Shown in pieces: positions 24,901 to 34,062 of a stretch of 64,000 nucleotides of DNA; position 1 is the stretch's first letter, and each line of letters opens with the position of its first letter. Source of the DNA: Neobacillus cucumis. Its GTDB lineage: Bacteria > Bacillota > Bacilli > Bacillales_B > DSM-18226. The notes beneath the pieces are model-generated. The model made no database searches. It saw nothing but the letters and a program-made list of their open reading frames with translations, and was not told the origin of the DNA. The stretch covers positions 149,861 through 213,860 of the forward strand of contig NZ_JAMBOH010000009.1 in NCBI RefSeq assembly GCF_023715505.1, given 5' to 3'. A program made the position numbers and the translations under genes.

Positions 24901-24987
24901 GAATTATTTTAATAACGCTAGAGGTTTCATTAAAGGGGGCAATGATGATCTTCATCACTGCCTATTTGCGTTATTAAAATTATTTCC
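24901..24987. terminator. Long bipartite inverted repeat between convergent genes
   Basis: Outer arms TTTTAATAACGC/GCGTTATTAAAA extend imperfectly for about 18 bp. An inner hairpin GGCAATGATGA/TCATCACTGCC sits in the loop. It overlaps the last codons of the glutaredoxin gene and could stop transcription from both sides. Confidence 0.55.
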
Positions 24988-25222
24988 CTAATAATCCAGA
25001 CAATTTGGTCTGATCAAATCCGAGGATAACTTCCTCACGGTCTTCGTATTTGATAATGGTTGCTGGTGTAGCAGCAGCACCTAATTCAATAAGTTCATAG
25101 AGATATTGATCGTTTTTACGTACGTCTCTTTCTTCAAACTCAATCCCATTTTCTTTAAACCATAGTTTTTCCGCATGGCATGGCGGGCACGTTTCTTGTG
25201 TATAAATAATCACTTTTCTCAT
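24980..25222 (-). CDS. Glutaredoxin-family thiol-disulfide protein
   Basis: 80 aa. Thioredoxin-fold mini-protein with CPPC redox site (TQETCPPCHAEKLWF) and the cis-proline segment ATPATIIKYED. CPPC and the size match glutaredoxin-like/NrdH-type proteins of Bacillaceae that work with bacillithiol or thioredoxin reductase. GAGGAGG upstream. Monocistronic; the physiological partner is unknown. Confidence 0.85.
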   Translation of the reverse strand: MRKVIIYTQETCPPCHAEKLWFKENGIEFEERDVRKNDQYLYELIELGAAATPATIIKYEDREEVILGFDQTKLSGLLGK

Positions 25223-25440
25223 TTCACAACCTCCTCTTCCTTAAGGTCATTGTACAACGATTTTTGTTTCCATACCATGAGTACGATTCATTTGGCCGGC
25301 ATTAACTGATTTAACGTGGGTTTCCCTCTAACTCGATAGTTTTAGCAAGGAATAATTCGAGCTAACGTAAAATATTTATATAAGAGACAAATGGAAGTTA
25401 GTACATTTCCCTGTAACTGTTCTAGAAGGGAGCAAATAGT

Positions 25441-25620
25441 TTGAATCGAAATAAAAATGTACAGTTAACCATTTTCTTGCTTTCTTGCTTATTAATCATC
25501 CTTATTGTTCATGCCATACTTCATATAAAAATTTACTTTGTTTACTCTACGAGTCTTGGTCCTATTTTCTTAATCGGATTGATTATTTTCCTAATTGCTA
25601 TTTTATATTATAAAGGCTAA
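25441..25620 (+). CDS. Small two-helix membrane protein, 59 aa
   Basis: TTG start with AAGGGAG 8 to 9 nt upstream. Two hydrophobic helices, LTIFLLSCLLIILIVHAIL and GPIFLIGLIIFLIAILYY, joined by a short loop (HIKIYFVYSTSL); basic N-terminus (LNRNKN). Not recognised. A terminator at 25767 probably closes its transcript. Confidence 0.6.
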   Translation: MNRNKNVQLTIFLLSCLLIILIVHAILHIKIYFVYSTSLGPIFLIGLIIFLIAILYYKG

Positions 25621-25766
25621 AACACACGTGAATGGAATAAAAGTTCTCTGAATGGCATCTTCATAAATATTCCCATAAAAAAACATTGGTTCCTATCCAC
25701 CAATAAGCAACAAATAGTTTGTATTATCATGTATCAAATGGTAAAATATAGCTCCATTATGAATGA

Positions 25767-25801
25767 AAGCATCTACAAAAAATTGTAGATGTTTCTTTTT
25801 G
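25767..25801 (+). terminator. Rho-independent terminator
   Basis: GCATCTACAA/TTGTAGATG stem then TTTCTTTTTG, between the small membrane gene and helD. Confidence 0.7.
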
Positions 25802-25855
25802 TTGCAGCCTTTACCATAAAAAAAACCTTCCTACTTGAGAGGTGACGAATAAAGA

Positions 25856-28165
25856 ATGAGTCAGAAAAAACAAAAATCAGTTCGAGAACATAAAGATTAT
25901 CAATCGGAAGTTGAGCGTTTAGAGTTTACAAAGGAATATATTAAAAGTGTTTTGGAAATGTCAAAAGGCAATAAAGAACAGATTGTTGAGAACTTGAAAG
26001 AGGCTTTTGCTGAACTTGATACATCAGATAGTAGTTTAAGCTACATGACCCTCCTTACCAATGCACAATATTTAGAATTGGCCGAAAGCGAATTGGAAAG
26101 GTTAGCAAGCGTAATTGGCAAACCGTACTTTTCAAGAATTAACTTTACCAGCTCGGGTGACAGCAAAGAAGAGATTCTGTATATCGGGAAAGCCTCATTG
26201 TTTGACCGTGTTAATCAGACCCCCATTATTGTCGATTGGCGTTCACCAATTGCGAATGTTTACTATGATGGCCGTCTGGGAGATGTATCCTATGACGCCT
26301 ATGGGGAAATGCAAAGTGGTTATTTATCGTTAAAGAGACAATATGAAATCGTGAATGGAATATTAAAAGAGATTAGAGATATCGATTTAACTACACACGA
26401 TGAACTACTCCAGAAATCTTTAACAGGAAAAGCAGACAATCGCTTAACTGAAATTGTCGCTACCATTCAAAATGAGCAAAACGAAGTGATCAGAGCCTCT
26501 CTTAAACACCCCATTATCGTACAAGGAGCTGCTGGAAGTGGTAAAACAACCATTGCTCTCCATCGAATTTCTTATTTTCTATACTCTTCTGGATATCGAT
26601 TTCCTCCAGAAAAATTAATGATTCTTGCACCAAATAAATTATTTATCGATTATATTTCTGCCGTTCTCCCTGATTTAGGGGTAAATAAGATAAACCAGAC
26701 TACTTATATTGAATTTATGAGAACTTGCTTAGGGAAGAAAATAAAATTGTTATCCCCTAATTCCAAATTAATGATGTTGATTAACAGTAACGAAAAATCA
26801 AAAAGGGTCCAATGGGTTTCTAGTTATAAAGGATCTTTGGAATTTAAAGGGATCATCGATCGCTATTTGAAAGAAATTGAATTAGATTTGGCACCTACCG
26901 AGGATTTTATTATTGAAAAATCCCGTTTAATGAGAGGGGATAAACTAAAAAGGTTATTCTTAAAAGAATTTAAATACTTACCGATCTATAAAAGACTGGA
27001 TAAAATAAAAAATTTATTAGCAAATGATTTAAGAATAAAAAAGTCCATCATCCTGACTAAAATTAACAGTAAATATGACGATGCTTTAGAAAAGGCTCTA
27101 TACAGCACAAGGCTGGATGCAGAAAAAAGAAGGGAAAAAGTAGTCAGCATCATGGATTCAAAAGAATTAAGAATAAAGGCAGTAGAGCAAGAGTCAAAAG
27201 TGGCTGTAAAAAATTATATGGATTCCTTTGTTGAAAAAGATATTTTTAGCTTATATAAGGGACTAATGACTTCGCCTGAACGATTACAAAAATATTCAAC
27301 GTCGCTTTCAGAGATTGAATGCAAGAAATTAACTAACTATTGTCAACAGGTTTTTGCTAAAAATGCGTTAGAACTTGAGGATTTAGCACCATTATTTTAT
27401 ATGAAAGCAAAACTGGAAGGTATCGAAGAACAGTATAAAATGAAGAGTATATTTATTGATGAAGCCCAGGACTATAGCTATTTCCAATTTGCAGCACTAA
27501 AAGAAGGTTTTGAAACAGATTTGTTTACAATCGTCGGAGATTTGGCTCAAGGGATTCATTCTTACCGGGGGTTAAATAGCTGGGAACCATTAGTTAAGGA
27601 AATTTTCCCAAATGCTAATTATCAAGCATTACAAAAGAGTTATCGAACGACGGTCGAGATTATGCATTTAGCAAATGACATTCTTTCGATTATGGATAAA
27701 GACTTACCAAAGGTTGAACCAGTCATTCGACATGGAGACAAACCACGTTATACGAATATTGATCCAGCCAATCTGCATCAAGTAAAAGAAATACTTGAAC
27801 ATGATATCCATTTATTAAAAGAGGAAGAACTTAACTCCATTGCGATTATTGGAAGAACCGACAAAGAGTGCTTACGAATTCATAAAATGCTGGAAAATAG
27901 TAATCTGCCAATTCAGCTATTAGAAGAAAAAGAGGATATGAAAAAGGGATGCATAGTGATCTTACCCTCTTACCTTTCAAAAGGGTTAGAATTTGATGCT
28001 GTACTGATTCTAAACTTGGATGAATCGTACAGTGATGAAGAATTAGACATCAAATTGTTGTATGTAGCCATGACTAGACCAATGCATCGATTGTTTTTAT
28101 ATGCGAGTGCGCCATCGGATTTATTATTAAATAGGGTTAATTCCGATAATTTTGAAAATGAATAA
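25856..28165 (+). CDS. helD: RNA polymerase recycling motor HelD
   Basis: 769 aa, the normal length for Firmicutes HelD. UvrD/Rep-like superfamily 1 ATPase: Walker A GAAGSGKTT (residues 224-232), Walker B IFIDEAQDYS, motif VGDLAQGIHSYRG, and C-terminal VAMTRPMHRLFLY. The N-terminal coiled coil (about 1-90) reaches into the RNA polymerase secondary channel and the middle insertion into the main channel; ATP hydrolysis frees stalled polymerase from nucleic acid. Start ATG follows GAGAGGTGACG. Monocistronic, closed by a hairpin terminator. Confidence 0.93.
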   Translation: MSQKKQKSVREHKDYQSEVERLEFTKEYIKSVLEMSKGNKEQIVENLKEAFAELDTSDSSLSYMTLLTNAQYLELAESELERLASVIGKPYFSRINFTSSGDSKEEILYIGKASLFDRVNQTPIIVDWRSPIANVYYDGRLGDVSYDAYGEMQSGYLSLKRQYEIVNGILKEIRDIDLTTHDELLQKSLTGKADNRLTEIVATIQNEQNEVIRASLKHPIIVQGAAGSGKTTIALHRISYFLYSSGYRFPPEKLMILAPNKLFIDYISAVLPDLGVNKINQTTYIEFMRTCLGKKIKLLSPNSKLMMLINSNEKSKRVQWVSSYKGSLEFKGIIDRYLKEIELDLAPTEDFIIEKSRLMRGDKLKRLFLKEFKYLPIYKRLDKIKNLLANDLRIKKSIILTKINSKYDDALEKALYSTRLDAEKRREKVVSIMDSKELRIKAVEQESKVAVKNYMDSFVEKDIFSLYKGLMTSPERLQKYSTSLSEIECKKLTNYCQQVFAKNALELEDLAPLFYMKAKLEGIEEQYKMKSIFIDEAQDYSYFQFAALKEGFETDLFTIVGDLAQGIHSYRGLNSWEPLVKEIFPNANYQALQKSYRTTVEIMHLANDILSIMDKDLPKVEPVIRHGDKPRYTNIDPANLHQVKEILEHDIHLLKEEELNSIAIIGRTDKECLRIHKMLENSNLPIQLLEEKEDMKKGCIVILPSYLSKGLEFDAVLILNLDESYSDEELDIKLLYVAMTRPMHRLFLYASAPSDLLLNRVNSDNFENE

Positions 28166-28216
28166 ATAAAGTGCCAGGAACCATTCAAAAATAATGGGGT
28201 GCCTGGCACTTATTTT
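28164..28216 (+). terminator. Terminator carrying the AGTGCCAGG repeat
   Basis: AATAAAGTGCCAGG/CCTGGCACTTATTT arms around a 22-base loop containing a second CCATT/AATGG stem. This GTGCC-type hairpin is a recurrent Bacillus repeat; a related one follows the dipeptidase gene (59283). Confidence 0.75.
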
Positions 28217-28348
28217 ACCAAGAATAGAAAAATGGTAAAGTAGGAGTGTATATATCGGTTAATCAAAAAGGTGTGTGAATTTCACATGTTTTTTTATAAA
28301 ATAATACACTCTTAAGTAGATTAGAAGTAAATATGGGGGATAAAGAAA

Positions 28349-29219
28349 ATGGATGAACAGGACTGGATCATCTTAAAGGTGCTATACGAAAAGAAGAATA
28401 TCACGAAAACAGCTGAAAGTTTATATATATCCCAACCATCATTAACGAAAAAAATTCAACAAATAGAGAAGGAATATCAAGTAGAAATCGTCATACGGGG
28501 TACAAAAGGAGTTCATTTTACACCTCAAGGAGAATACCTAGCTCAGTGTGCAGATGAAATGCTGAATCGTCTCCAACAGATTAAAGATAGAGTACTTAAT
28601 ATGGGTGAAGAAGTTAGTGGAACCTTACGCTTAGGGGTTTCTAATTACATAACAAGGCACAAGCTGCCACAGCTTTTAAAGCTTTTTCGTGAACAGTTCC
28701 CAAAAGTAAATTATAAAGTTACAACGGGATGGAGCAGGGATGTGTTTAATCTTGTTTATTATGGGGATGCTCATATTGGGATAGTCCGTGGGGACTATCA
28801 GTGGCCAGATTAAAATACTACTCTTTGAAGAAAATCTCTGTGTAACTTCATTAGGAAAAATTGAACTTTGTGATTTGCCTTCTCTGCCGCGAATTGAATA
28901 TGAAACAGATGCTTTACTAAAGACGATGATTGATAATTGGTGGAGTGGGGAATTTTCTCAGCCGCCTTTTATAGGTATGGAAGTGGATAAAGCCGATACA
29001 TGCAAGGAAATGGTATTGAATGGATTGGGATACGGAATACTTCCTAGTGTTCTTGTTCAAGAGCATCAAAACCTTCATCAGATCATTCTAAAAGATAAAA
29101 AAGGGAATCCTATAGTGAGAAGAACTTGGATGTTGTATCATGAAAAATCACTTGGAACCAAAGTAATTAAAGAGTTTGTAGAATTTGTGAAAAAATTGGA
29201 TTTTAAATCTACTATTTAA
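28349..29219 (+). pseudogene. LysR-family regulator gene with one frameshift
   Basis: Two frames together give a full-length LysR regulator of about 289 aa. Part 1 (28349-28813) holds the HTH (ITKTAESLYISQPSLTKKIQQIEKEY) and the first effector subdomain up to GIVRGDYQWPD. Part 2 (from about 28808) continues KILLFEENLCVTSLG ... GYGILPS ... EFVEFVKKL. One extra base near 28808-28812 separates them. Either the regulator is dead or this is a sequencing error. It precedes a likewise frameshifted AEC transporter, a common target of such regulators. Confidence 0.8.
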
Positions 29220-29405
29220 GAAAGCGTGGGCAAATGCTCAGGCTTTTTTATTGTTAAAGAAATTATAAAATTTTCTAGCCCCTCGATGGCCTACAGCCAC
29301 TCAGGGAATGTTGTCATTCCTTTTTTGAATGACTGTCAATAATTTATTTGTATTTCAACTGTTTAGATATTGTTTTTAAAATGAAATGGAGGAGGAGGAA
29401 AGGAA

Positions 29406-29735
29406 ATGGAGGACAATGCAAAGAAACTTCTTACATATTTAATAGAGCAGGAAGGGAAAGATTTCGATGCACTAATAAAGGATGAGATCGAAGGGATCGT
29501 TGGATTTAGTTTTATGACCTACATTAAAAGGGCAAGAATTCATATTCAAGCCGGGAGAATAACAGTTAGCGAACCTAAAACAGGAAAATACTTTTGCTTA
29601 CCGGTCTTCGGCATCAAACAGATCTACGACGAAACCTGTGGAGAGTATGATAAGGCATTAACAATAAAATATATCAATGACTATTGCATCTTCATACAAA
29701 TAGTTGAGCCGTCTTGGATGGAAAAAGGCAGATAA
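29406..29735 (+). CDS. Hypothetical protein, 109 aa
   Basis: GGAGGAGGAAAGGA precedes ATG (or the in-frame GTG-less start at 29406), so expression is likely. The chain reads as an N-terminal helix (AKKLLTYLIEQEGKDFDALIK), a central part with IHIQAGRITVSEPKTGKYFCL, and a C-terminal strand-rich part (YINDYCIFIQIVEPSW). No family recognised. It lies between two frameshifted genes. Confidence 0.55.
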   Translation: MEDNAKKLLTYLIEQEGKDFDALIKDEIEGIVGFSFMTYIKRARIHIQAGRITVSEPKTGKYFCLPVFGIKQIYDETCGEYDKALTIKYINDYCIFIQIVEPSWMEKGR

Positions 29736-29813
29736 AGCGTAATAAGAGTTTTAATATTTCACAATCACAAGGTAACATAGCATTTTGATTCTTAAAAAAG
29801 CGAGGATTATTTT

Positions 29814-30741
29814 ATGGGCGTTTTATTTCATATTATGTTAAATGTTATTTTACCAATATTTGTTCTTATTGGTGCTGGTATATTTCTTCATAGACAATAT
29901 AAATTAGACATGAACACCTTATCTAAATTAAATTCATATTTACTAATGCCTGCTGTGAGCTTTACCAATGTATATCAGAGTAAAATAAAAGGAGATACGC
30001 TCCTTGAGATTCTTAGTTTCCTTGTAATACAAGGTCTTTGTTTAATGATCGTCAGCACAGGATTATCTAAAATGGCGAAATTTGAGAGCAGTCTTTCATC
30101 TACCTTTAAAAACAGTGTTGTACTAAGCAATTCGGGGAACTTTGCATTACCTGTCAGTCAAATGGTATTTCAGAATAATCCTCTGGGTCTATCAATCCAA
30201 GTTGGTCGTCATGGTTTTTCAAAATCTCTTAACTTATACATATGGATTATTTAATTCTGTTTCTGTTGATAAAGCAAAATTCCAAGCGATAAAGGCATTT
30301 TTAAAAAATCCTGTCATCTACGCTTTTTTGTTTGGGGTTTTTCTCCATGCCTTTTCAATAAGAATACCAGAATACATATGGACACCTATAAAAAATACTT
30401 CAAACGCATTTGTAGCGATCGCACTTGTTACACTTGGTGCACAAAGTGCTTTTCTAAAAATAAGTCGTTTTTCTCTGCCTTTAATTCTAAGTCTAATTGG
30501 AAGGCTAATTCTTTCACCCTGTATTGCGTACATCATCATATTAGCATTGAAGCTGGACGGTACGATCGCACAGTCATTGTTTATTGCGAGCTCTTTTCCA
30601 ACTTCAAGAAATAGTTCGTTGTTTGCACTAGAATATGGAAATCATCCTGAATATGCTGCACAAGTCGTTTTATTGTCTACTGTATTCAGTATGATGACAG
30701 TAACCACAGTTATTTTTTCTGCTCATATGTTATTTTCTTAA
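29814..30741 (+). pseudogene. AEC-family transporter gene with one frameshift
   Basis: Reads as an AEC (auxin efflux carrier/malate permease) protein of about 308 aa if a single extra G near 30203-30208 is removed. First half: ILPIFVLIGAGIFLHRQYKLDMNTLSKLNSYLLMPAVSF and NSGNFALPVSQM. Second half: FLKNPVIYAFLFGVFLHAF, ALVTLGAQSAFLK, GRLILSPCIAYI, SSFPTSRNSSLFALEYGNHPEYAAQVVLLST. AEC carriers move carboxylates such as malate. Adjacent to a frameshifted LysR gene, so the pair may have been lost together. Confidence 0.8.
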
Positions 30742-30793
30742 TTTTTTTATTAAAAAGTTATGTACATTTTAAATGTTCATTATTTTAAAAAGA

Positions 30794-30823
30794 TTGACAC
30801 TTTTGATCGAATCATGATATAAG
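30794..30823 (+). promoter_or_regulatory. Sigma-A promoter of the aldolase-like gene
   Basis: TTGACA (30794-30799), 18-bp spacer, TATAAG (30818-30823). Confidence 0.55.
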
Positions 30824-30879
30824 CAATAATAATAACAAATAATATGACGAATGAACATACCACAGGGGGAGTTGCAATT

Positions 30880-31839
30880 ATGGTACATAGCAGCAAAATA
30901 TTAGACTGTACGATCCGTGATGGAGGGTTAGTCAACAATTGGGATTTCAGTGTTGAATTTGTTCAGGACCTTTATAACGGACTAAGTGAAGCCGGTGTGG
31001 AATATATGGAAATTGGCTACAAAAATTCCGCCAAGCTTCTTAACGCAACCGAGCCAAATCCATGGAGATTTCTAGATGATCATTTCCTAAAAGAAATCAT
31101 TCCGGAGAAAAAGTTCACGAAGCTATCTGCTCTAGTAGATATTGGCCGAGTGGATCCGAATGACGTCCTGCCCCGTGAACAAAGTGTATTGGATATGATC
31201 CGGGTCGCATGCTATATTCGTGAAGTAGATAAAGGTTTAGAACTAGTACAAATGTTTCATGATTTGGGTTATGAGACTTCACTTAACATTATGGCTTTAT
31301 CCAGCGTGCCAGAACATCAGCTGATCGAAGCAATGGAAATGGTGAAAGAAAGTCCTGTAGATGTTGTTTATATCGTTGACTCATTCGGAAGCTTGGATCC
31401 TGCGGGAATTGCGCATCAAGTAAAAAAATTCCAGTCATTGCTCCCTAATAAACAACTGGGAATCCATACCCATAATAATATGCAGTTAGCATTCGCCAAT
31501 ACGTTGACTGCGTACCAAAATGGAGTAACCTTCCTAGATTCATCTGTTTATGGTATGGGACGTGCGGCAGGTAACTGTAACACAGAGCTCCTCGTTAGCT
31601 ATATTCAAAAAACAAGCTATGAACTACGGCCGGTACTTGGCATAATCGAAAAGCACATGGTAGAGATGAGACAGAAGTGGGAGTGGGGCTATATCATTCC
31701 ATACATGATCTCTGGAGTGCTTAATGAACATCCACGTGTCGCAATGGCTTATCGTAATAGCGACGAACGAGACAAATTCGTGGATTTTTATGACAAGGTA
31801 ACAACACCTGAATCTACTTTAGCGACGGCTTCGAAGTAG
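30880..31839 (+). CDS. HMGL-like/DRE-TIM aldolase catalytic domain protein
   Basis: 319 aa TIM barrel. DRE-TIM signature: ILDCTIRDGGLVNNWDF (strand 1, metal-binding Asp), EIGYKNS, IVDSFGSLDP, and GIHTHNNMQLAFANTLTA with the metal-binding HxH. It resembles 4-hydroxy-2-oxovalerate aldolases of bacteria but lacks the usual neighbour (acylating aldehyde dehydrogenase). Start 30880 is chosen because AGGGGGAG precedes it. A strong terminator follows, so it is monocistronic. The reaction is therefore open: aldol cleavage of a 4-hydroxy-2-oxo acid is the best guess. Confidence 0.78.
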   Translation: MVHSSKILDCTIRDGGLVNNWDFSVEFVQDLYNGLSEAGVEYMEIGYKNSAKLLNATEPNPWRFLDDHFLKEIIPEKKFTKLSALVDIGRVDPNDVLPREQSVLDMIRVACYIREVDKGLELVQMFHDLGYETSLNIMALSSVPEHQLIEAMEMVKESPVDVVYIVDSFGSLDPAGIAHQVKKFQSLLPNKQLGIHTHNNMQLAFANTLTAYQNGVTFLDSSVYGMGRAAGNCNTELLVSYIQKTSYELRPVLGIIEKHMVEMRQKWEWGYIIPYMISGVLNEHPRVAMAYRNSDERDKFVDFYDKVTTPESTLATASK

Positions 31840-31865
31840 ATTAAATTCATTATTCATAAGTGGTT

Positions 31866-31898
31866 TTTACCGCCGCCTACGGGCGGTTATTTTTTTTG
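31866..31898 (+). terminator. Rho-independent terminator
   Basis: ACCGCC/GGCGGT stem with loop GCCTACG and T8, 27 nt after the aldolase gene. Confidence 0.85.
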
Positions 31899-31974
31899 AA
31901 ATTTTCATCTTGATGAGTATGTGTTGTTACTCTAATATAAACAAGTACAAAGATTTTAAAATAGAGGTGTATTT

Positions 31975-32400
31975 ATGAAGTTAGATGAATTTTCAATTGG
32001 ACAGGTGTTCACAACTAAGTCCTTCAAATTAACAAAAGAAAATATTATGGGCTTTGCAGGGGAATTTGACCCTCAGTATATGCATTTGGATGAGGAAAAA
32101 GCAAATCAGGGAAGGTTTAATGGAATCATTGCTTCTGGTATACATACATTAGCCATTTCATTTAAGCTTTGGGTTGAACAAGGCGTCTACGGTGATGATG
32201 TTATTGCGGGAACACGGATGAATAATATAAAGTTCATAAAGCCCGTTTATCCTGATGATGAATTACACTCCGTAGTTGAGGTTATTGAGAAGAAAGCGAG
32301 AGAAAATGAAACGGGAATCCTTACTGTTTTGATATCAACATTCAATGATAAAGAAGAAAAAGTTTTTGAAGGTGATTTGTCCGCTTTGATAAAGCGATAA
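31975..32400 (+). CDS. MaoC-family (R)-specific enoyl-CoA hydratase-like protein
   Basis: 141 aa hot-dog fold. The hydratase 2 motif is seen as FAGEFDPQYMHLDEEKA with the catalytic Asp and His, and GIIASGIHTLAIS as the substrate-tunnel helix. MaoC-like proteins hydrate trans-2-enoyl-CoA or act as thioester-binding dehydratases in fatty acid or polyester metabolism. AGAGGTG lies before the ATG. Alone in its unit; no phaC or beta-oxidation gene nearby. Confidence 0.85.
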   Translation: MKLDEFSIGQVFTTKSFKLTKENIMGFAGEFDPQYMHLDEEKANQGRFNGIIASGIHTLAISFKLWVEQGVYGDDVIAGTRMNNIKFIKPVYPDDELHSVVEVIEKKARENETGILTVLISTFNDKEEKVFEGDLSALIKR

Positions 32401-32579
32401 TGGCTGTGAGTTTATGTGAAAAAGCAATTGAAGATTTTAACGAATATTAAAATGAATTTTAAATGAATTTCAAAGAATAATAAAAAAGATAAATTTTATT
32501 AGGATTATCTCAGGCGAAACCAATCTAGTGGTTTAACTGCTAACATACTAATGATATATTATTATCCGGAGGGGAAATC

Positions 32580-32720
32580 ATGAGCAAAACAGAAGAATTA
32601 AAACAGGATTTGAAACAGGAATTACAAGTCTTAAGTAGTCGACGTGATCGGATGCAGAAGAATCTTTATGAGGTGGAAAAACGCATTAATGAGATTGTTA
32701 AAGAATTGAAAAAACAATAA
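32580..32720 (+). CDS. Small coiled-coil protein, 46 aa
   Basis: MSKTEELKQDLKQELQVLSS begins after GGAGGGG. The whole chain is one charged amphipathic helix with Leu/Ile heptads, ending NEIVKELKKQ. Unknown function; the ribosome binding site is excellent and the codon use ordinary, so it is likely real. Confidence 0.6.
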   Translation: MSKTEELKQDLKQELQVLSSRRDRMQKNLYEVEKRINEIVKELKKQ

Positions 32721-32880
32721 AAAGAGAGATTGTGAAAAATTGTACGACTATAAAGTGCTTTAACGTAATAATCATAATAAAAGAGAAGGGACTAGGAGTA
32801 TACCTCAGTCCTTTTTTTGTGACTAAGACAAGAATGTATGTTCTATAATGAAATAGATAATAATAAAGAGGTGCATAAGT

Positions 32881-33132
32881 ATGGAGTTTAACCTGGAAGT
32901 ACATTTAAATATTGATGAAACTGGTCTATTAGCTAGAGGAAGATTTTCAGCAAGGAAAAGAGAAGAAATGTCAAACGTTGCCCACCAGTACATACAAAGC
33001 ATAAAACGAGAAACTGGGTACCGTAAAACGTTAATTGAAAAGGTAATCGTTAACGGCACAGAAGACATAACAGGGGAAGTAAAAAAAATAGAAAATAGGC
33101 CGATTCCACCTATGGATGACATTTTTTGGTAA
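32881..33132 (+). CDS. Hypothetical protein, 83 aa
   Basis: GAGGTG precedes ATG. The chain reads EVHLNIDETGLLARGRF, a basic helix (ARKREEMSNVAHQYIQSIKRET), IEKVIVNGTEDITGEVKKIE, and ends PIPPMDDIFW. The pattern suggests a small beta-alpha-beta domain. Not recognised. A bidirectional terminator follows. Confidence 0.6.
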   Translation: MEFNLEVHLNIDETGLLARGRFSARKREEMSNVAHQYIQSIKRETGYRKTLIEKVIVNGTEDITGEVKKIENRPIPPMDDIFW

Positions 33133-33147
33133 GAGTTGACTACAAAT

Positions 33148-33184
33148 GAAAACCCCTTCAGATTGGATTGAAGGGGTTTTTAAA
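33148..33184. terminator. Bidirectional Rho-independent terminator
   Basis: AAAACCCCTTCA/TGAAGGGGTTTTT: A and T runs on both sides, between convergent genes 32881-33132 and the EamA transporter. Confidence 0.9.
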
Positions 33185-33189
33185 TACTA

Positions 33190-34062
33190 TTATTTTTCTT
33201 TGATAACGAATAAAACACCTGTGAGAATTAGGATTGAGCCGATCCAAAACGTTACACCTATGTTCTCTCCTAAAATAAGCCATCCAAGTAATGTTCCAAC
33301 CACGGGTTGAAAGAAGAAAAATATTCCTCCACTTGAAGCGTTAAGCATTTGTAATCCACGATTCCAAAGTAGAAATCCACCTGCAGTTGAGACAATACCC
33401 AAATACAAGATTCCTCCCCAAATGGTCGGGTGAGTCAGTTGAGAGATATTAATTTCATGTAACCGTGGCAAAACAAAAGGAGTCAACACGATTAAGGCTA
33501 CCAAGATGGAATAGGTGGTTACCACTATTTGTGAATAATCACTTGGCAAACGCTTAACAAGTACTGACATAATTGCCCATGTTAAAGCTGCCATAAGTAG
33601 TGCAATACCTCCAAGTGTACTGGACATGTTCATGTCACCAATTCCAACAATCAGAAGCACTCCAATTGTCGCTAACAAAACGGAGATTACCTTTTTCAAC
33701 GTCAACCGTTCTTTAAGGATTAACCGGGCAAAAATAACCATAAATGCTGGTGTGGAAGAAGTTATTATCGCTCCCATTTGTGCTGTAGATAGCATTGTAC
33801 CAGTTTCCTGAGCAACAATTGAAATGGCATTCCCAATGATTCCAATGGCTATGATTATTAAAAAATAACGTTTTTCGATTCGCCATTTTTGCCTTGTTAT
33901 GAACCCGATAATGAGAAGTGCGACAATAGCCACTATATATCGTAGCCACACAAGTTCTAGTGGAGGTATGACCGCTACTACAACTTTTACAACAACGTAC
34001 ATACCGCCCCAAATACTTGAGGCTAAAATTAAATATAAGGAACCTAATAAGGTGTTTTTCAT
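33190..34062 (-). CDS. EamA/DMT-family transporter under a leader-peptide attenuator
   Basis: 290 aa, ten membrane helices in two EamA repeats. Seen: LGSLYLILASSIWGGMYVVVKVVV at the start of repeat 1, GIALLMAALTWAIMSVLVKRL at the start of repeat 2, and the closing GWLILGENIGVTFWIGSILILTGV. DMT proteins of this kind export amino acids, metabolites or drugs; the substrate cannot be read from sequence. GGAGGG is 9 nt before ATG. The 165-nt leader can fold so that this ribosome binding site is paired, and codes a short peptide (see 34060-34239). Monocistronic with its own terminator. Confidence 0.85.
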   Translation of the reverse strand: MKNTLLGSLYLILASSIWGGMYVVVKVVVAVIPPLELVWLRYIVAIVALLIIGFITRQKWRIEKRYFLIIIAIGIIGNAISIVAQETGTMLSTAQMGAIITSSTPAFMVIFARLILKERLTLKKVISVLLATIGVLLIVGIGDMNMSSTLGGIALLMAALTWAIMSVLVKRLPSDYSQIVVTTYSILVALIVLTPFVLPRLHEINISQLTHPTIWGGILYLGIVSTAGGFLLWNRGLQMLNASSGGIFFFFQPVVGTLLGWLILGENIGVTFWIGSILILTGVLFVIKEK

